From CAVQZA01 sp963724805 (GTDB taxonomy: Bacteria > Actinomycetota > Thermoleophilia > Gaiellales > Gaiellaceae), in the NCBI GenBank assembly GCA_963724805.1, contig CAVRWA010000014.1, positions 1,736,001 through 1,800,000 on the forward strand: a stretch of 64,000 bases of DNA, given 5' to 3'. Shown piece after piece: positions 31,391-43,600 of the stretch (positions are counted from its first letter, which is position 1; every line of letters begins with the position of its first letter). Under the pieces are notes generated by a model, which saw only the letters and a program-made list of their open reading frames with translations, was not told the origin of the DNA and ran no database searches. The translations under genes and the position numbers were made by a program.

Positions 31391-34300
31391 GTGCGCGCGA
31401 CGACGAACTACACCCGGCGCTTCTGGCGATGGATTCCATCGTGGCCGCGGGCTGCGCTCGCGATCTGCGCCGTCGTCGTGGCCCTCGTACAGCTCAGTGG
31501 CTCGGGTGCTGCGATCACCGCCACGCCGGATCAGGTCGGCCAGTGGAGCGCCCCGGCGGCGTGGCCCCTCGTCGCGGTCAATATGGTGCTCCAGCCGAAC
31601 GGCAAGGTGCTCGCGTGGGACGGTTGGGCCGACGCCCCGAACTCCGAGAAGCTCTGGGACCCCGGCTTCCAGACATTCCTGCCGGTTCCCTACGGGCGAA
31701 ATCTCTTCTGCGCTGGGGCAGATGTTCTGGCGGACGGGCGGACGCTGATCCTCGGTGGCCACATCGACGCCGACCTCGGCCTTGCCGATACGACGATCTT
31801 CGATTCGAGGACCAACACCTACTTCCGAGGCCCGGATATGTCAGTCGGGCGTTGGTATCCGACCGCGACCCTCCTCCCGGACGGCAGAACCCTGGTCTTT
31901 GGCGGAGACAACATCGTCCAGGATCGTCCGGGAGCGGCGCATGCCTTCTCCGATGCGTCCGTGAACTCCCTTCCGGAGATCTACAACCCGAAGACGAATA
32001 CGTGGACCGACCTGACGTCTGCCACGCTTACCTCGCCTCTGTACCCGTTCATGTTCGTGTTGAGCGATGGTCGCGTCCTCGACGCCGGGCCCGACACCGT
32101 GACACGAACGCTCGACGTCGGCGCAGGATCGTGGACGACGATCGGCAACAGCCCGTTCGACGGCATGAGCGCCGTCATGTACCGCCCGAACAAGATCATG
32201 AAGGCCGGCACGTGGGCCGACCCTGACTTCAACGGTGCCGCGGCGTACAACGCACAGGGACGTACTGCCGTGCTCGACATGAACTCCGGGAGCCCGGCCT
32301 GGCGCGAAACCGCGGCGATGGCGTTCGGGCGCTCGTATGAGAATCTGACACTTCTTGCGGACGGGACGGTTCTCGCGAGCGGAGGCATGTCGACGTCCGA
32401 CGGCACGGACCTCACGAAGGCGGTGCTTCCCGCCGAGATCTGGAATCCGGACACGGAGACGTGGACCACCGTGGCGTCGCTGCAAAACGGCCGGGAATAC
32501 CACTCGACTGCGCTGCTTCTCCCCGACGGCCGAGTCCTGATGGCCGGCGGCGGTTCGCTGCCCGGCCGCGCTGTCGACCAGAAGAACGCCGAGATCTATT
32601 CGCCGCCGTACCTGTTCAAGGGTGCACGACCGACGATCACGTCGGCACCAACGGGGGCAGGCTACGGCGCGAGCTTCGACGTCACTACGCCGGACGCCGC
32701 ACAGATCGCGAAGGTCTCTCTGATTCGTTTGCCCGCCGTCACTCACGCGTTCGACGAGAACCAGCGCTTCCAGTTCCTCAACTTCACGACCGGCTCGGGC
32801 AAGATCACTGTTCAGGCGCCTGCGACCGCCAATCTCGCGCCGCCGGGCGACTACATGCTGTTCGTCATCGACTCCAACGGCGTGCCGTCAGTCGCTTCGA
32901 TCGTCCGCCTGTCGGCCTCCGGCGACACGACCCCGCCGACCGCGCCGACAGGTCTCACGGCAACGCCGACACCGGGACAGGTCGCACTGGCCTGGGGCGC
33001 CTCGACCGATGCAGGCGGACTCGCGAGCTACAGCGTTTACCGCTCTACCACGCCCGGCTTCACACCGAGCACGGTCAACAGGATCGCCCAGCCCACCGGT
33101 ACCAGCTACACCGACGTCGGCCGGCCCGCAGGGACCTACTACTACAAGGTCACGGCCGACGACACCAGCGGTAACACGAGCCCGGCCTCCAATGAAGCGA
33201 GCGCAACGGTGCCGAGCGGGCCGTTGCCGGGTCTCGTGGCGGCCTACGGCTTCGACGAGGGGAGCGGCACGACAACTGCCGATCAGTCGGGAAGCGGTAA
33301 CGGCGGCACGCTCACAAGCACGACGTGGGCGGGCGCGGGCGCAGGCAAGTACGGGAACGCGCTCTCCTTCAACGGCACGAACGCGTTCGTGTCGGTCGCC
33401 GACTCGAACTCGCTCGACCTCACGACGGGGATGACGCTCGAAGGGTGGGTCAAGCCGAACGCCGCCACGGGCTTCAGGACCCTCGTGGTCAAGGAACAGC
33501 CCGGAAACCTCGTCTACGGTCTCTACGCGAACTCCGACAGCAACAGGCCTCAGTCACAGGTGACGTTGGGAGGGCCGCCTGCGCGGCTCCTGGACGGAAC
33601 GACGACGGTCCCAACAGGAACGTGGACGCATCTTGCGGTCACGTACGACGGCACCACCCAACGGCTCTACGTCAACGGCGCCCAGGTCTCGTCGTCGGCG
33701 GTCGCCGGCACGATCCTCACTTCCTCGTCACCGTTGAAGATAGGCGGCAACGCCATCTGGGGCGAGTGGTTCAACGGTCTGATCGACGAGGTGCGCGTGT
33801 ACAACCGCGCCCTTGGCGTCGACGAGATCCAGTCCGACATGAACACCTCGATCAGCTCCCCGGATTCGACGCCGCCGAGCGCACCGGGCACCCTCACCGC
33901 GACGGGCGGGCTCGGGAAGGTCACACTGAGTTGGTCGGCGGCGACCGACAACGTGGGCGTGGTGAGGTACGACGTCTATCGCGGTACGGCGAGTGGGTTC
34001 ACGCCGAGTGCGGCGAATCGGGTCGCGCAGCCGACCGGCACGACCTACTCGGATACCGGCCTGAGTGCGGGTACCTACTACTACAAGGTTGCGGCCGAGG
34101 ACGCGGCCGGCAACGTCGGCCCGACCGGCAACGAAGCAAGCGCGGCCGCCACCGCCGACACGACCCCGCCGACGGTGCCGGCGAGCCTGGTCGCGACCGG
34201 AGGCGCCGGTCAGGTCGCGCTCACCTGGGGTGCCTCGACCGACGCGGGCGGCATCGCTCGGTACAACGTCCATCGCTCCACGACGAGCGGCTTCACACCG

Positions 34301-37300
34301 AGCGCAGCCAACCGAATCGCCCAGCCGACGGGGACGAGTTACACGGATACGGGCCTGGCGGCGGGCACGTACTTCTACAAGGTGACCGCGGAGGATGCGG
34401 CCGGCAATATCAGTGGCGCGTCGAACGAGGCGAGCGCGACCGTGTCGGTGGCGCCTCCGACCGGGTTGGTTGCGGCTTACGGTTTCGACGAGGGAAGCGG
34501 TACCTCGACGGCGGACCAGTCGGGTACCGGCAACAACGGCACGCTCAGCAACACCAGCTGGGCCGGCGCTGGTCTCGGCAAGTACGGGAACGCGCTCTCG
34601 TTCAACGGTACGAACAGCCTCGTGAACGTCGCCGACAGTGCTTCGCTGCATCTGACGACTGGGATGACGCTCGAGGCGTGGGTGAAGCCGACGGCGCTCA
34701 GCAGTTGGAACACGGTCCTCTTCAAGGAGCGCACCGGCTATTACGCCGACGCCCTGTACGCCAACACCGGCAGCAATCGGCCGTCTGCGAATGCTTATAC
34801 GACCGTCGACAACGACATTCGTGCCACCGCGCAGGTGCCGCTCGCTACCTGGACACATCTGGCTGCCACCTATGACGGCAGTGTGCTCGCGCTCTACGTC
34901 AATGGTGTCCAGGCGGCGACGCTGATCGCCAGCGGCTCGATCATCAGCAGCACCGGTGCGCTTCGGATCGGCGGTAACACGATCTGGGGCGAGTACTTCA
35001 ACGGCCTGATCGACGAGGTCAGGATCTACAGCCGCGCCCTCAGCGCCACCGAGATCCAAACCGACATGAACCGCGCGGTGACCAATCCCGACTCCGTGCC
35101 GCCGTCCGCCCCGGGTACGCTGAGCGCGACGGGGTCGCTCTCCTCGGCACAGCTGAGCTGGGGCGCCGCGACCGACAACGTCGGCGTCGCGAGGTACGAC
35201 GTCTACCGCAGCACCACCAGCGGCTTCACCCCGAGCACCGCCAACCGGATCGCCCAGCCGACTGGCACGAGCTATACCGACACGGTCGCGGCGGGCACCT
35301 ACTACTACAAAGTCGCGGCAGAGGACGCGGCCGGCAATGTTGGTCCGAGCTCGAACGAAGCGAGCGCGAGCGTCGGGGACTCGACGGCGCCGAGCGCACC
35401 GGGGACGTTGAACGCGACCGGTGGAGCCGGGACGGCGGCCTTGAGCTGGGGCGCGGCAACAGACAACGTCGGCGTGGTCAGGTACGACGTCTACCGGAGC
35501 ACGACGAGCGGCTTCACCCCCAGCACTGCGAACAGGATCGCGCAGCCCACCGGCACCACCTATACCGACTCAGTCGCTCCAGGCGTGTACTTCTACAAGG
35601 TGGCAGCCGAGGACGCCGCCGGGAACATCGGTCCGGCCTCGAACGAGGCGAGCGCCACCGCTACCGGCGATGTGACCCCGCCGACGGCGCCTGGCGGCTT
35701 GGCGGCGCCGGTTGCCGGAAGCACGGTCAACCTGAGCTGGTCGGCGTCGACCGACAACGTAGGTGTGGCCAAGTACGACGTCTACCGCAGCACGACGAGC
35801 GGCTTCACCCCGAGCACGGCCAACAGGATCGCACAGCCGACAGGCACCACCTATAGCGACACCGGTCTGGCCATCGGCACCTACTACTACAAGGTGGCCG
35901 CCGAGGATGCCGCAGGGAACATCAGCCCACCCTCGAACGAGGCTAGCGCCGCCGTCGCCGACGCCACTCCCCCGACCGCGCCAGGCGGGTTGACGGCGAC
36001 CGGGTCCGGGAGCTCCGTCTCGCTGAGCTGGACGGCCGCGACCGATAACGTCGGCGTCGTCAAGTACGACGTGTATCGAAGTACCGTGAGCGGCTTCACG
36101 CCGAGCACGGCCAATCGGATCGCGCAGCCGACCGGGACGAGCTACACGGATACGGGTCTCGGCGCGGGCACCTACTACTACAAGGTCGCCGCCGAGGACG
36201 CGGCCGGCAACATCGGCGCCAGTTCGAACCAAGCGAGCGCGACGCTCGCCGACACGACGGCCCCTACTGCACCGAACGGCTTGGGAGCGACAGGTGGTGC
36301 CGGGCAGGCGAGTCTCAGCTGGAACGCTGCGACGGACAACGTCGGCGTGGTCCGCTATGACGTGTACCGGTCGACGGCGTCGGGTTTCACACCGAGCCTC
36401 GCGAACAGGGTCGCGCAGCCGACCGGGACGAGTTACACGGATGCGGGTCTCGCCGCGGGCACGTACTTCTACCGGGTCGCTGCGGAGGATGCCGCGGGGA
36501 ACGTCGGTGCGCCCTCCAACGAGGCGAACGCGACCGTAACGACGGCGGCTCCCACCGGGTTGGTCGCCGCCTACGGCTTCGACGAGGGGAGCGGCACCAC
36601 CACTGCCGACCAAACGGCGAACGCCAACAACGGCACGCTGAGCAACACCAGCTGGGCCGGGGCGGGTCTCGGCAAGTACGGGAACGCACTTTCCTTCAAC
36701 GGCACGAATAGCCTCGTGAACGTCGCCGACAGTGCTTCGCTGCATCTGACGACGGGGATGACGCTCGAGGCGTGGGTGAAGCCGACGGCGCTCAGCAGCT
36801 GGAACACGGTCCTCTTCAAGGAGCGCACCGGCTTCTACGCGGAGGCGCTCTACGCGAACACGGGCAGCAACCGGCCCTCGGCGAACGCCTACACGAGCGT
36901 CGACAACGACGTCCGTGGGACGGCGCAGGTGCCTCTCAATACCTGGACGCACCTTGCCGCCACCTACGACGGCAGTGTGCTCGCGCTCTACGTCAACGGT
37001 GTCCAGGCCGCGACTCTGGTTGTCAGCGGCCCGATCGTCACCAACACGGGTGCGCTCCGGATCGGTGGCAACACGATCTGGGGCGAGTACTTCAACGGTC
37101 TGATCGACGAGGTCCGGATCTACAGCCGCGCTCTCAGCGCTGCCGAGATCCAGACGGACATGAACCGCTCGGTCACGACTCCGGACACGACTCCGCCGAG
37201 CGCACCGGGCACGCTGACCACGACCGGCGGCCTCGGCCAGATCAGCCTCGCCTGGGGCGCTGCGACCGACGACGTCGGCGTCGCCAGGTACGACGTCTAC

Positions 37301-40300
37301 CGCAGCACCACGAGCGGCTTCACCCCGAGCGCCGCCAACCGGATTGCGCAGCCGACCGCCCCCGGCTACATCGACACTGGTCTCGCCCCCGGCACGTACT
37401 ACTACAAGGTCGCCGCCGAAGACGCGTCCGGCAACATCGGACCAACCGGCAACGAGGCGTCCGCGGCCGCGCTGGCCGACTCGACCCCGCCGACGGTTTC
37501 GCTCACAGCTCCCGGCGGGGGCGCGACGGTCTCGGGAGCCGTGAACATCACCGCGAATGCGTCCGACAACGGCTCCGTCGCCGGCGTGCAGTTCAAAGTC
37601 GACGGAGCGAACCTGGGGGCCGAGGACACCGCTGCCCCTTATTCGGTCTCCTGGGACACCTTCTCGTCGGCGAACGGACCGCACACGCTGTCGGCGGTTG
37701 CACGAGACGGCGCCGGCAACACGGCGACGTCCTCCGGCATCACGGTCACGGTCTCCAACACCGGCTCACCCGGTCTCGTCGGCGCGTGGGCGTTCGACGA
37801 AGGTACTGGAACGACCGTCGCGGATCAGTCCGGCAAGGGGAACAACGGGACCGTCTCCAACACCACCTGGGTCACCGGCGGCAAGTTCAACAAGGCGCTC
37901 TCCTTCAACGGGACCAGCTCGAGGGTCACGGTGCCCGACTCGGCGACCCTCGACCTGACGACGGGCATGACGATCGAGGCCTGGCTCAAGCCGACCACCA
38001 ACACCGGCTGGCAGACCGCCGTCGTGAAGGAGCAACCCGGGAACCTCGCCTACGGCGTGTACGCGAACACGAGCGCCAATCGCTACGAGTCGGAGGTGTA
38101 CGTCGGCGGTGCTACGCGATCACTCAACGGCACCAGCCAACTCCCCACCGGAACCTGGAGCCACGTCGCCGCAACGTACGACGGCACGACCTTGCGGGTC
38201 TACCTCAACGGCACACAGGTGTCGCAGCTGGCGACGTCGGGATCGATCGTGACGTCGACCTCTCCGCTCCGGATCGGCAGCAACGCGATCTGGGGCGAGT
38301 TCTTCAACGGCCTGATCGATGAGGTGCGCATCTACAACCGCGCTCTGAGCGCCGCCGAGATCCAGAACGACATGAACATCAGCGTCACCCCGGACACGAC
38401 GCCTCCGACGGTGACGGCAAGAGCTCCGGCCAACGGCGCTGCGGGCATCAACGTCGGGAACCCGGTCACCGCGACGTTCAGCGAGCTGATGAAGGCGAGC
38501 ACGATCACGACTTCGAGCTTCCAGTTGAAGGACGCAGCGAACACCGTCATCCCCGCGAGCGTTTCGTACAACGCGTCGACGAACGTCGCGACGCTGACGC
38601 CGCAAGTGGCGATGCAGTACGGCGCGACATACACCGTGACGGTCAAGGGCGGTGCCGGTGGAGTGACGGACTACGTCGGAAATGCGCTCGCCTCGGACGT
38701 CACGTGGTCGTTTACCACGGAGGCATCGCCCCCGCCGATGCTCGTCGTGGGGTCGACGGCGAACCCCTTCGGTCTGTATCTCGGTGAGATCCTGCGCAAC
38801 GAGGGCTTGGACGCCTTCACGACGATCGACGTGTCGCTTCTCTCGCCGGCGCTCCTGAGCGGATTCGACGTAGTGCTGCTCGGGGACACGCCGCTCAACG
38901 CGACGCAGGTGTCGACGCTCAGCGGCTGGGTCAACGGTGGCGGCAACCTGATCGCGATGCGGCCGGACAAGCAGCTTGCCGGCCTGCTCGGCTTGACCGA
39001 CGCTGCCACGACGCTCGTGAACGGCTACCTGAAGGTCGACACCAGTGCGCAGCCCGGAGCCGGGATCGTCGGCAGCACGATCCAGTACCACGGCACCGCG
39101 GACCGGTACACGCTGAACGGAGCGACGGCCCTCGCGACGCTCTACTCGAACGCGACGACGGCGACGGCCAACCCCGCAGTCACTCTGCGCTCGGTCGGCA
39201 CGAGCGGCGGCCAGGCGGCGGCATTCGCGTTCGACCTCTCCCGCTCCGTCGTCTACACACGTCAGGGCAATCCCGCCTGGGCCGGACAGGAGCGCGACGG
39301 CGTCTCGGGGATCCGTCCCGATGACCTGTTCTACGGCGCCAAGAGCGGCGACGTGCAACCCGACTGGCTCGACACGAGCAAGATCGCGATCCCGCAGGCG
39401 GACGAGCAGCAGCGCCTGCTGATCAACATGATCACGCTCATGGACCGCGACAGGATGCCGCTGCCCCACTTCTGGTACCTGCCACGCGGCAAGAAGGCCG
39501 TGGTCGTGATGAGCGGCGACGACCACTCACCCACGCAGGCCACCGGGGGAACCGCCAGCAACTTCGACCGCTTCAAGGCGCTCAGCCCGCCGGGTTGCGT
39601 CGTCGCCAACTGGGAATGCGTTCGCACCACGTCGTACATCTATCCCAACAGCGCGCTGACGAACGCGCAGGCGGCCGGGTATCTCGCCGACGGCTTCGAG
39701 ATCGCGCATCATCCGTTGGTCGCGTCCTGCCCCACGACTGCGATCACCGCAGCGGAGCTTTCCGCCTATTTCGACACCCAGCTCTCGTCGTGGGCCGCGA
39801 AATACACGAGCCAGCCTGCGCCGGTGTCGAGTCGCACCCATTGCGTCTTCTGGCCCGACTGGGCGTCGAACGCCAAGGTCGAGCTCGCGCACGGGATCCG
39901 GATGGACGCGCAACTACTACCACTACCCGGCAGCCTGGATCGGCAACAAGCCGGGCTTCATGAACGGCGGCGGCTTCCCGATGCGCTTCGCCGACCTCGA
40001 CGGCAGCGTGATCGACGTCTATCAGGAGAACACGGCGATGGACGACGAGGCGTCGCAGGTGTATCCAGCCACGGTCGACACGCTGCTCGACAACGCCCTC
40101 GGGGCGCAGGGCTACTACGGTGCGTTCGGCACCAACATCCACAACGACGTCGCTGCGCCGCAAGCCAACGACGAGGCGATCGTCGCCTCCGCCCAGGCGC
40201 GCGGGGTGCCGATCATCTCCTACAAGCAGCTGCTCGACTGGACCGACGGGCGCAACAACTCGACCATCCGCGGCCTCAGCTGGAGCGCCGGCACCTTCAC

Positions 40301-40490
40301 CTTCGTCACCACCGTCGGCGCCGGCGCCAACGGGCTCCAAACTCTCCTCCCGACCCAGGGCCCGACCGGCACCCTCAGCGCGCTCAGCTGCGCCGGCTCG
40401 CCGAAGACCTACACCCTCCAGACGATCAAGGGCGTCCAGTACGCCATGTTCGACACCATCACCGGCACCTGCCAGGCCACCTACTCGTGA
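31391..40490 (+). CDS. Giant secreted mosaic protein A: galactose-oxidase-like domain, FN3 and LamG repeats, GATase-like and deacetylase-like C-terminus (one frameshift)
   Basis: About 3,032 residues if one extra base near 39910 is removed (9,100 nt minus 1 is a multiple of three; downstream the true frame runs 39960-40490). N-terminal anchor/signal ~20-40. Residues ~45-400 form a Kelch propeller with galactose-oxidase ligands: Cys107 and Tyr156 (thioether pair), Tyr370-His371 (GREYHSTALLLPDGR) and His452 (VTHAFDENQR), followed by the DUF1929-type early-set domain to ~510. Then FN3, LamG, 2 FN3, LamG, 5 FN3, LamG, FN3, an Ig-like domain, LamG and an SbsA-like Ig domain to ~2440. The last ~590 residues hold a GATase-like fold (ILRNEGLDAFTTIDV), a VVMSGDDHSP region and a beta-rich end. 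A secreted oxidase bound to polysaccharide is likely; substrate unknown. Confidence 0.85.
34455..35090 (+). repeat. LamG-coding repeat 2 of gene A, close DNA duplicate of 36545-37185
   Basis: This LamG unit and the one at 36545-37185 share long identical stretches (e.g. around TGGGTGAAGCCGACGGCGCT and LamG end NGLIDEVRIYSRALSA) and are far closer to each other than to the other two LamG units. It indicates a recent internal duplication or conversion. Confidence 0.7.
36545..37185 (+). repeat. LamG-coding repeat 3 of gene A, close DNA duplicate of 34455-35090
   Basis: Same domain and near-same sequence as repeat 2; five FN3 units lie between the two. The shared DNA could let the array expand or shrink by recombination. 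Confidence 0.7.
40168..40488 (+). repeat. 3'-terminal 321-bp tract of gene A, 320/321 identical to 46472-46792
   Basis: By direct reading the only difference to the gene B copy is g at 40334 versus c at 46638. Identity ends abruptly on both sides: upstream the genes differ every few codons, and downstream they differ from the stop codon on (TGA versus TAA). Confidence 0.85.
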
Positions 40491-40509
40491 GCCATGAAGC
40501 AGCGGTCCG

Positions 40510-40525
40510 CTAGTCGGTTGGCTAG
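40510..40525. promoter_or_regulatory. Locus palindrome, copy 2
   Basis: CTAGTCGGTTGGCTAG, one arm changed. It is 20 bp after gene A and 117 bp before the chosen ATG of gene B. Unlike the others, no good TAnnnT box is seen 45-60 bp downstream. Confidence 0.6.
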
Positions 40526-40641
40526 GCCAACTTCTTGACCTTCGGCCGGTGCCGCAGAGGCATCGGAAGGCGATGATGAAGTCATGCGGCGCGGCTTGCG
40601 AGGGACGGCTGGACCAAGGGTTTCGACGAATCGATGATCTG

Positions 40642-43600
40642 ATGCGTCTCCTCCTCGCAACCGTCGCAGTGCTCGGGGCCGTCCTCGTCTCAGCCGCTCC
40701 GGCGTGGGCCGCCCAGGGTCTCGTCGCCGCGTATACGTTCGATGAGGGGTCGGGCGGAGTGGTCAACGACGCTTCGGGCAACGGGCACCTCGGCACGATC
40801 TCGGGCGCGACCTGGACGACGGGGCACTTCGGCGGCGCGCTCTCCTTCAACGGCACGAATGCGTCGGTCCTTCTGGACGGCCTCGGCACCTTCTACCAGA
40901 GCGGGTTCACGCTCGAGGCCTGGGTGCAGAAGCAGAGCGCCAGCCGCAACGACGTCGCTGTCCTCGGCAGCTTCGCGAGCGACGGTGGCGGGCCGATGCT
41001 CTGGGTCGACCACATCGCGACTCACTACCAGCTCACGCTCGGCAACAACGGTCTCTCCGGTTACCTCGATTCCGGCCACAATCCGATCGCGGGCCAGTGG
41101 CAACACCTCGCCGCGACCTACGACGGCACGACCGCGCGCTTCTACATCGACGGGGTGCATGGTCGCCAGCCGGACCGTCTCGGTCCGGCGTCGGCACCTC
41201 CAACATCTGGCGGATCGGCGCCTACGGCAGCGCCGCGGGCGGGTTCTTCGACGGCTTGATCGACAACGTCCGCATCTACAGTCGCGCCCTGAGCGACGCC
41301 GAGGTCCAGACCGACATGAACACCCCGGTGACGATGTGGAACGCAGGCTTCCCCAGCGCTCCCACGAATCTCGCCGTCACCGCCCAGGCGCAGACGTCGG
41401 TGTCGGCCCAGTGGACCGCGTCCACCGACGACGTCGGAGTCACCGGCTACAACCTCTACCTCGACGGCACGCAGGTCGGAACCACGACGGGGACCTCGTA
41501 CACCTTCACCGGCCTCTCGTGCTCGACGTCGTACCAGTTCGGGGTCGAGGCGGTCGACGGCTCCGCCAACGTTTCGCCCCGCACGCTCCTGACCGCTTCG
41601 ACGGCGCTCTGCGACGTCCCGGTCGGCCTGGTCGCGGCGTACTCGTTCGACGAGGGTTCGGGTGGCCTGGTCAACGACGCTTCGGGCAACGGGCACCTCG
41701 GCACGATCTCGGGTGCGACCTGGACGACCGGACACTTCGGCGGCGCGCTCTCCTTCAACGGCACCAACGCCTCGGTCGACCTCGGTGGCCTCGGCACCTT
41801 CTACCAGAGCGGTTTCACGCTCGAGGCCTGGGTGCAGAAGCAGACTGCGAGCAAGAACGACGTGGCCGTGCTCGGTAGCTGGACGAGCAGTGGGGCCGGC
41901 CCGATGCTCTGGGTCGATCACGTCGCCACGCGCTATCAGCTCACGCTCGGCAACAACGGCCTCTCCGGTTACCTCGACTCCGGCCACAATCCGATCGCGG
42001 GCCAGTGGCAACACCTCGCCGCCACCTTCGACGGCACGACTGCACGCTTCTACATCGACGGGGTGCTGGTCGCGAGCCGCGCGGTGTCGCTCCCCGTCGG
42101 CAGCTCGAACACGTGGCGGATCGGCGCGTACGGCGCGTCGCCGACGGGCTTCTTCGACGGCCTCATCGACAACGTCCGCGTCTACGATCACGCGCTCACC
42201 GTCGGCCAGATCGACACGGACATGAACGTCCCGGTCACGGTCGTGGTGCCGCCGCCGGACACGACGCCGCCGTCGGCACCGGGGACTCTGACTGCGACAG
42301 CCGGCGCCAGCTCGGCGGCGTTGAGCTGGGGCGCGGCGACCGACAACGTCGGGGTGACGAAGTACGACGTGTACCGGTCGACGACCGCCGGGTTCACGCC
42401 GAGCGTGGCGAACCGGATCGCACAGCCGACCGGCACGAGCTACTCGGACACGGGCCTTGCAGCCGGCACCTATCACTACAAGGTGGCGGCCGAGGATGCT
42501 GCCGGGAACATCGGCGCCGCGTCGAACGAGGCGACGGCGACGGTCGCCCCGCCCGACACGACGCCACCCACGGTCTCGATCACGGCGCCGAGCGGAGGCT
42601 CCAGCGTGAACGGCCTCGTGACGGTCACTGCGAACGCGAGTGACAACCAGTCTGTGGCAGGGGTCCAGTTCCGCGTCGACGGGCACGACGTCGGCGCCGA
42701 GGACACCGCTAGCCCGTACTCGGTCGTGTGGGACACGCGCGGCGAGTTGAACGGGTCGCACACGCTCACCGCGGTCGCCCGCGACGGCGCCGGCAACACG
42801 ACGACCTCGGCGTCGGTGGCCGTGTCGGTGAGCAACGCGGGCGTCTCGACCTCCGGCTTGCGCGCTGCGTACGGCTTCGACGACGGCTCGGGCACGAGCG
42901 CGGTCGACTCGTCCGGGAACAACAAGACGGCGACGGTCGTCGGCGGCTGGACGAGCGGTCATTTCGGCGGCGCTGTCTCGCTCAATGGCACGACCAACGA
43001 GGTCGATCCTCCGGCTCTGGGCACCTTCTACAAGACCGGCTTCACCTACGAGGCCTGGGTCTACAAGCAGTCGGCGAAGGTCGACGTCGGCGTGGTGGGG
43101 TCGTGGACGGCGGCCAGGCGCGGTGGCGCGATGATCTGGGTCGACCACATCACCGGCCACTACCGGCTCACGCTCGGGGGCACCTTCGGCAACTACCTCG
43201 ACTCGGGTCAGGCGCCTGCGATCGGCCAGTGGCAGCACGTCGCCGCGACCTACGACGGCACCACTGCCCGCTTCTACATCGACGGTGCCCAGGTCGCGAC
43301 CACGACCTACACCGGCAACGTCGGCGACTCGAACAGCTGGCGGATCGGCGCCTACGGTGCCACGGCGACGGGCTTCTTCGACGGGAACATCGACAACGTC
43401 CGCATCTACGACCGCGCTCTCAGCGCAGCCGAGATCCAGACCGACATGGCCTCCCGCATCCAACCCAACCAGGGCCCGCCGCCGGACACGACGCCGCCGT
43501 CGGCCCCGGGGACCTTGGTGGCGACTGCCGGCACCGGTCAGGTGGCGCTGGGTTGGGGTGCGGCGACTGACAACGTCGCCGTGACGAAGTACGACGTGTA

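Noticed and set aside
35570..37684. 704-codon minus-strand frame opposite giant gene A
   Set aside because: Same reason: mirror repeats of FN3 and LamG DNA, no independent start signal.
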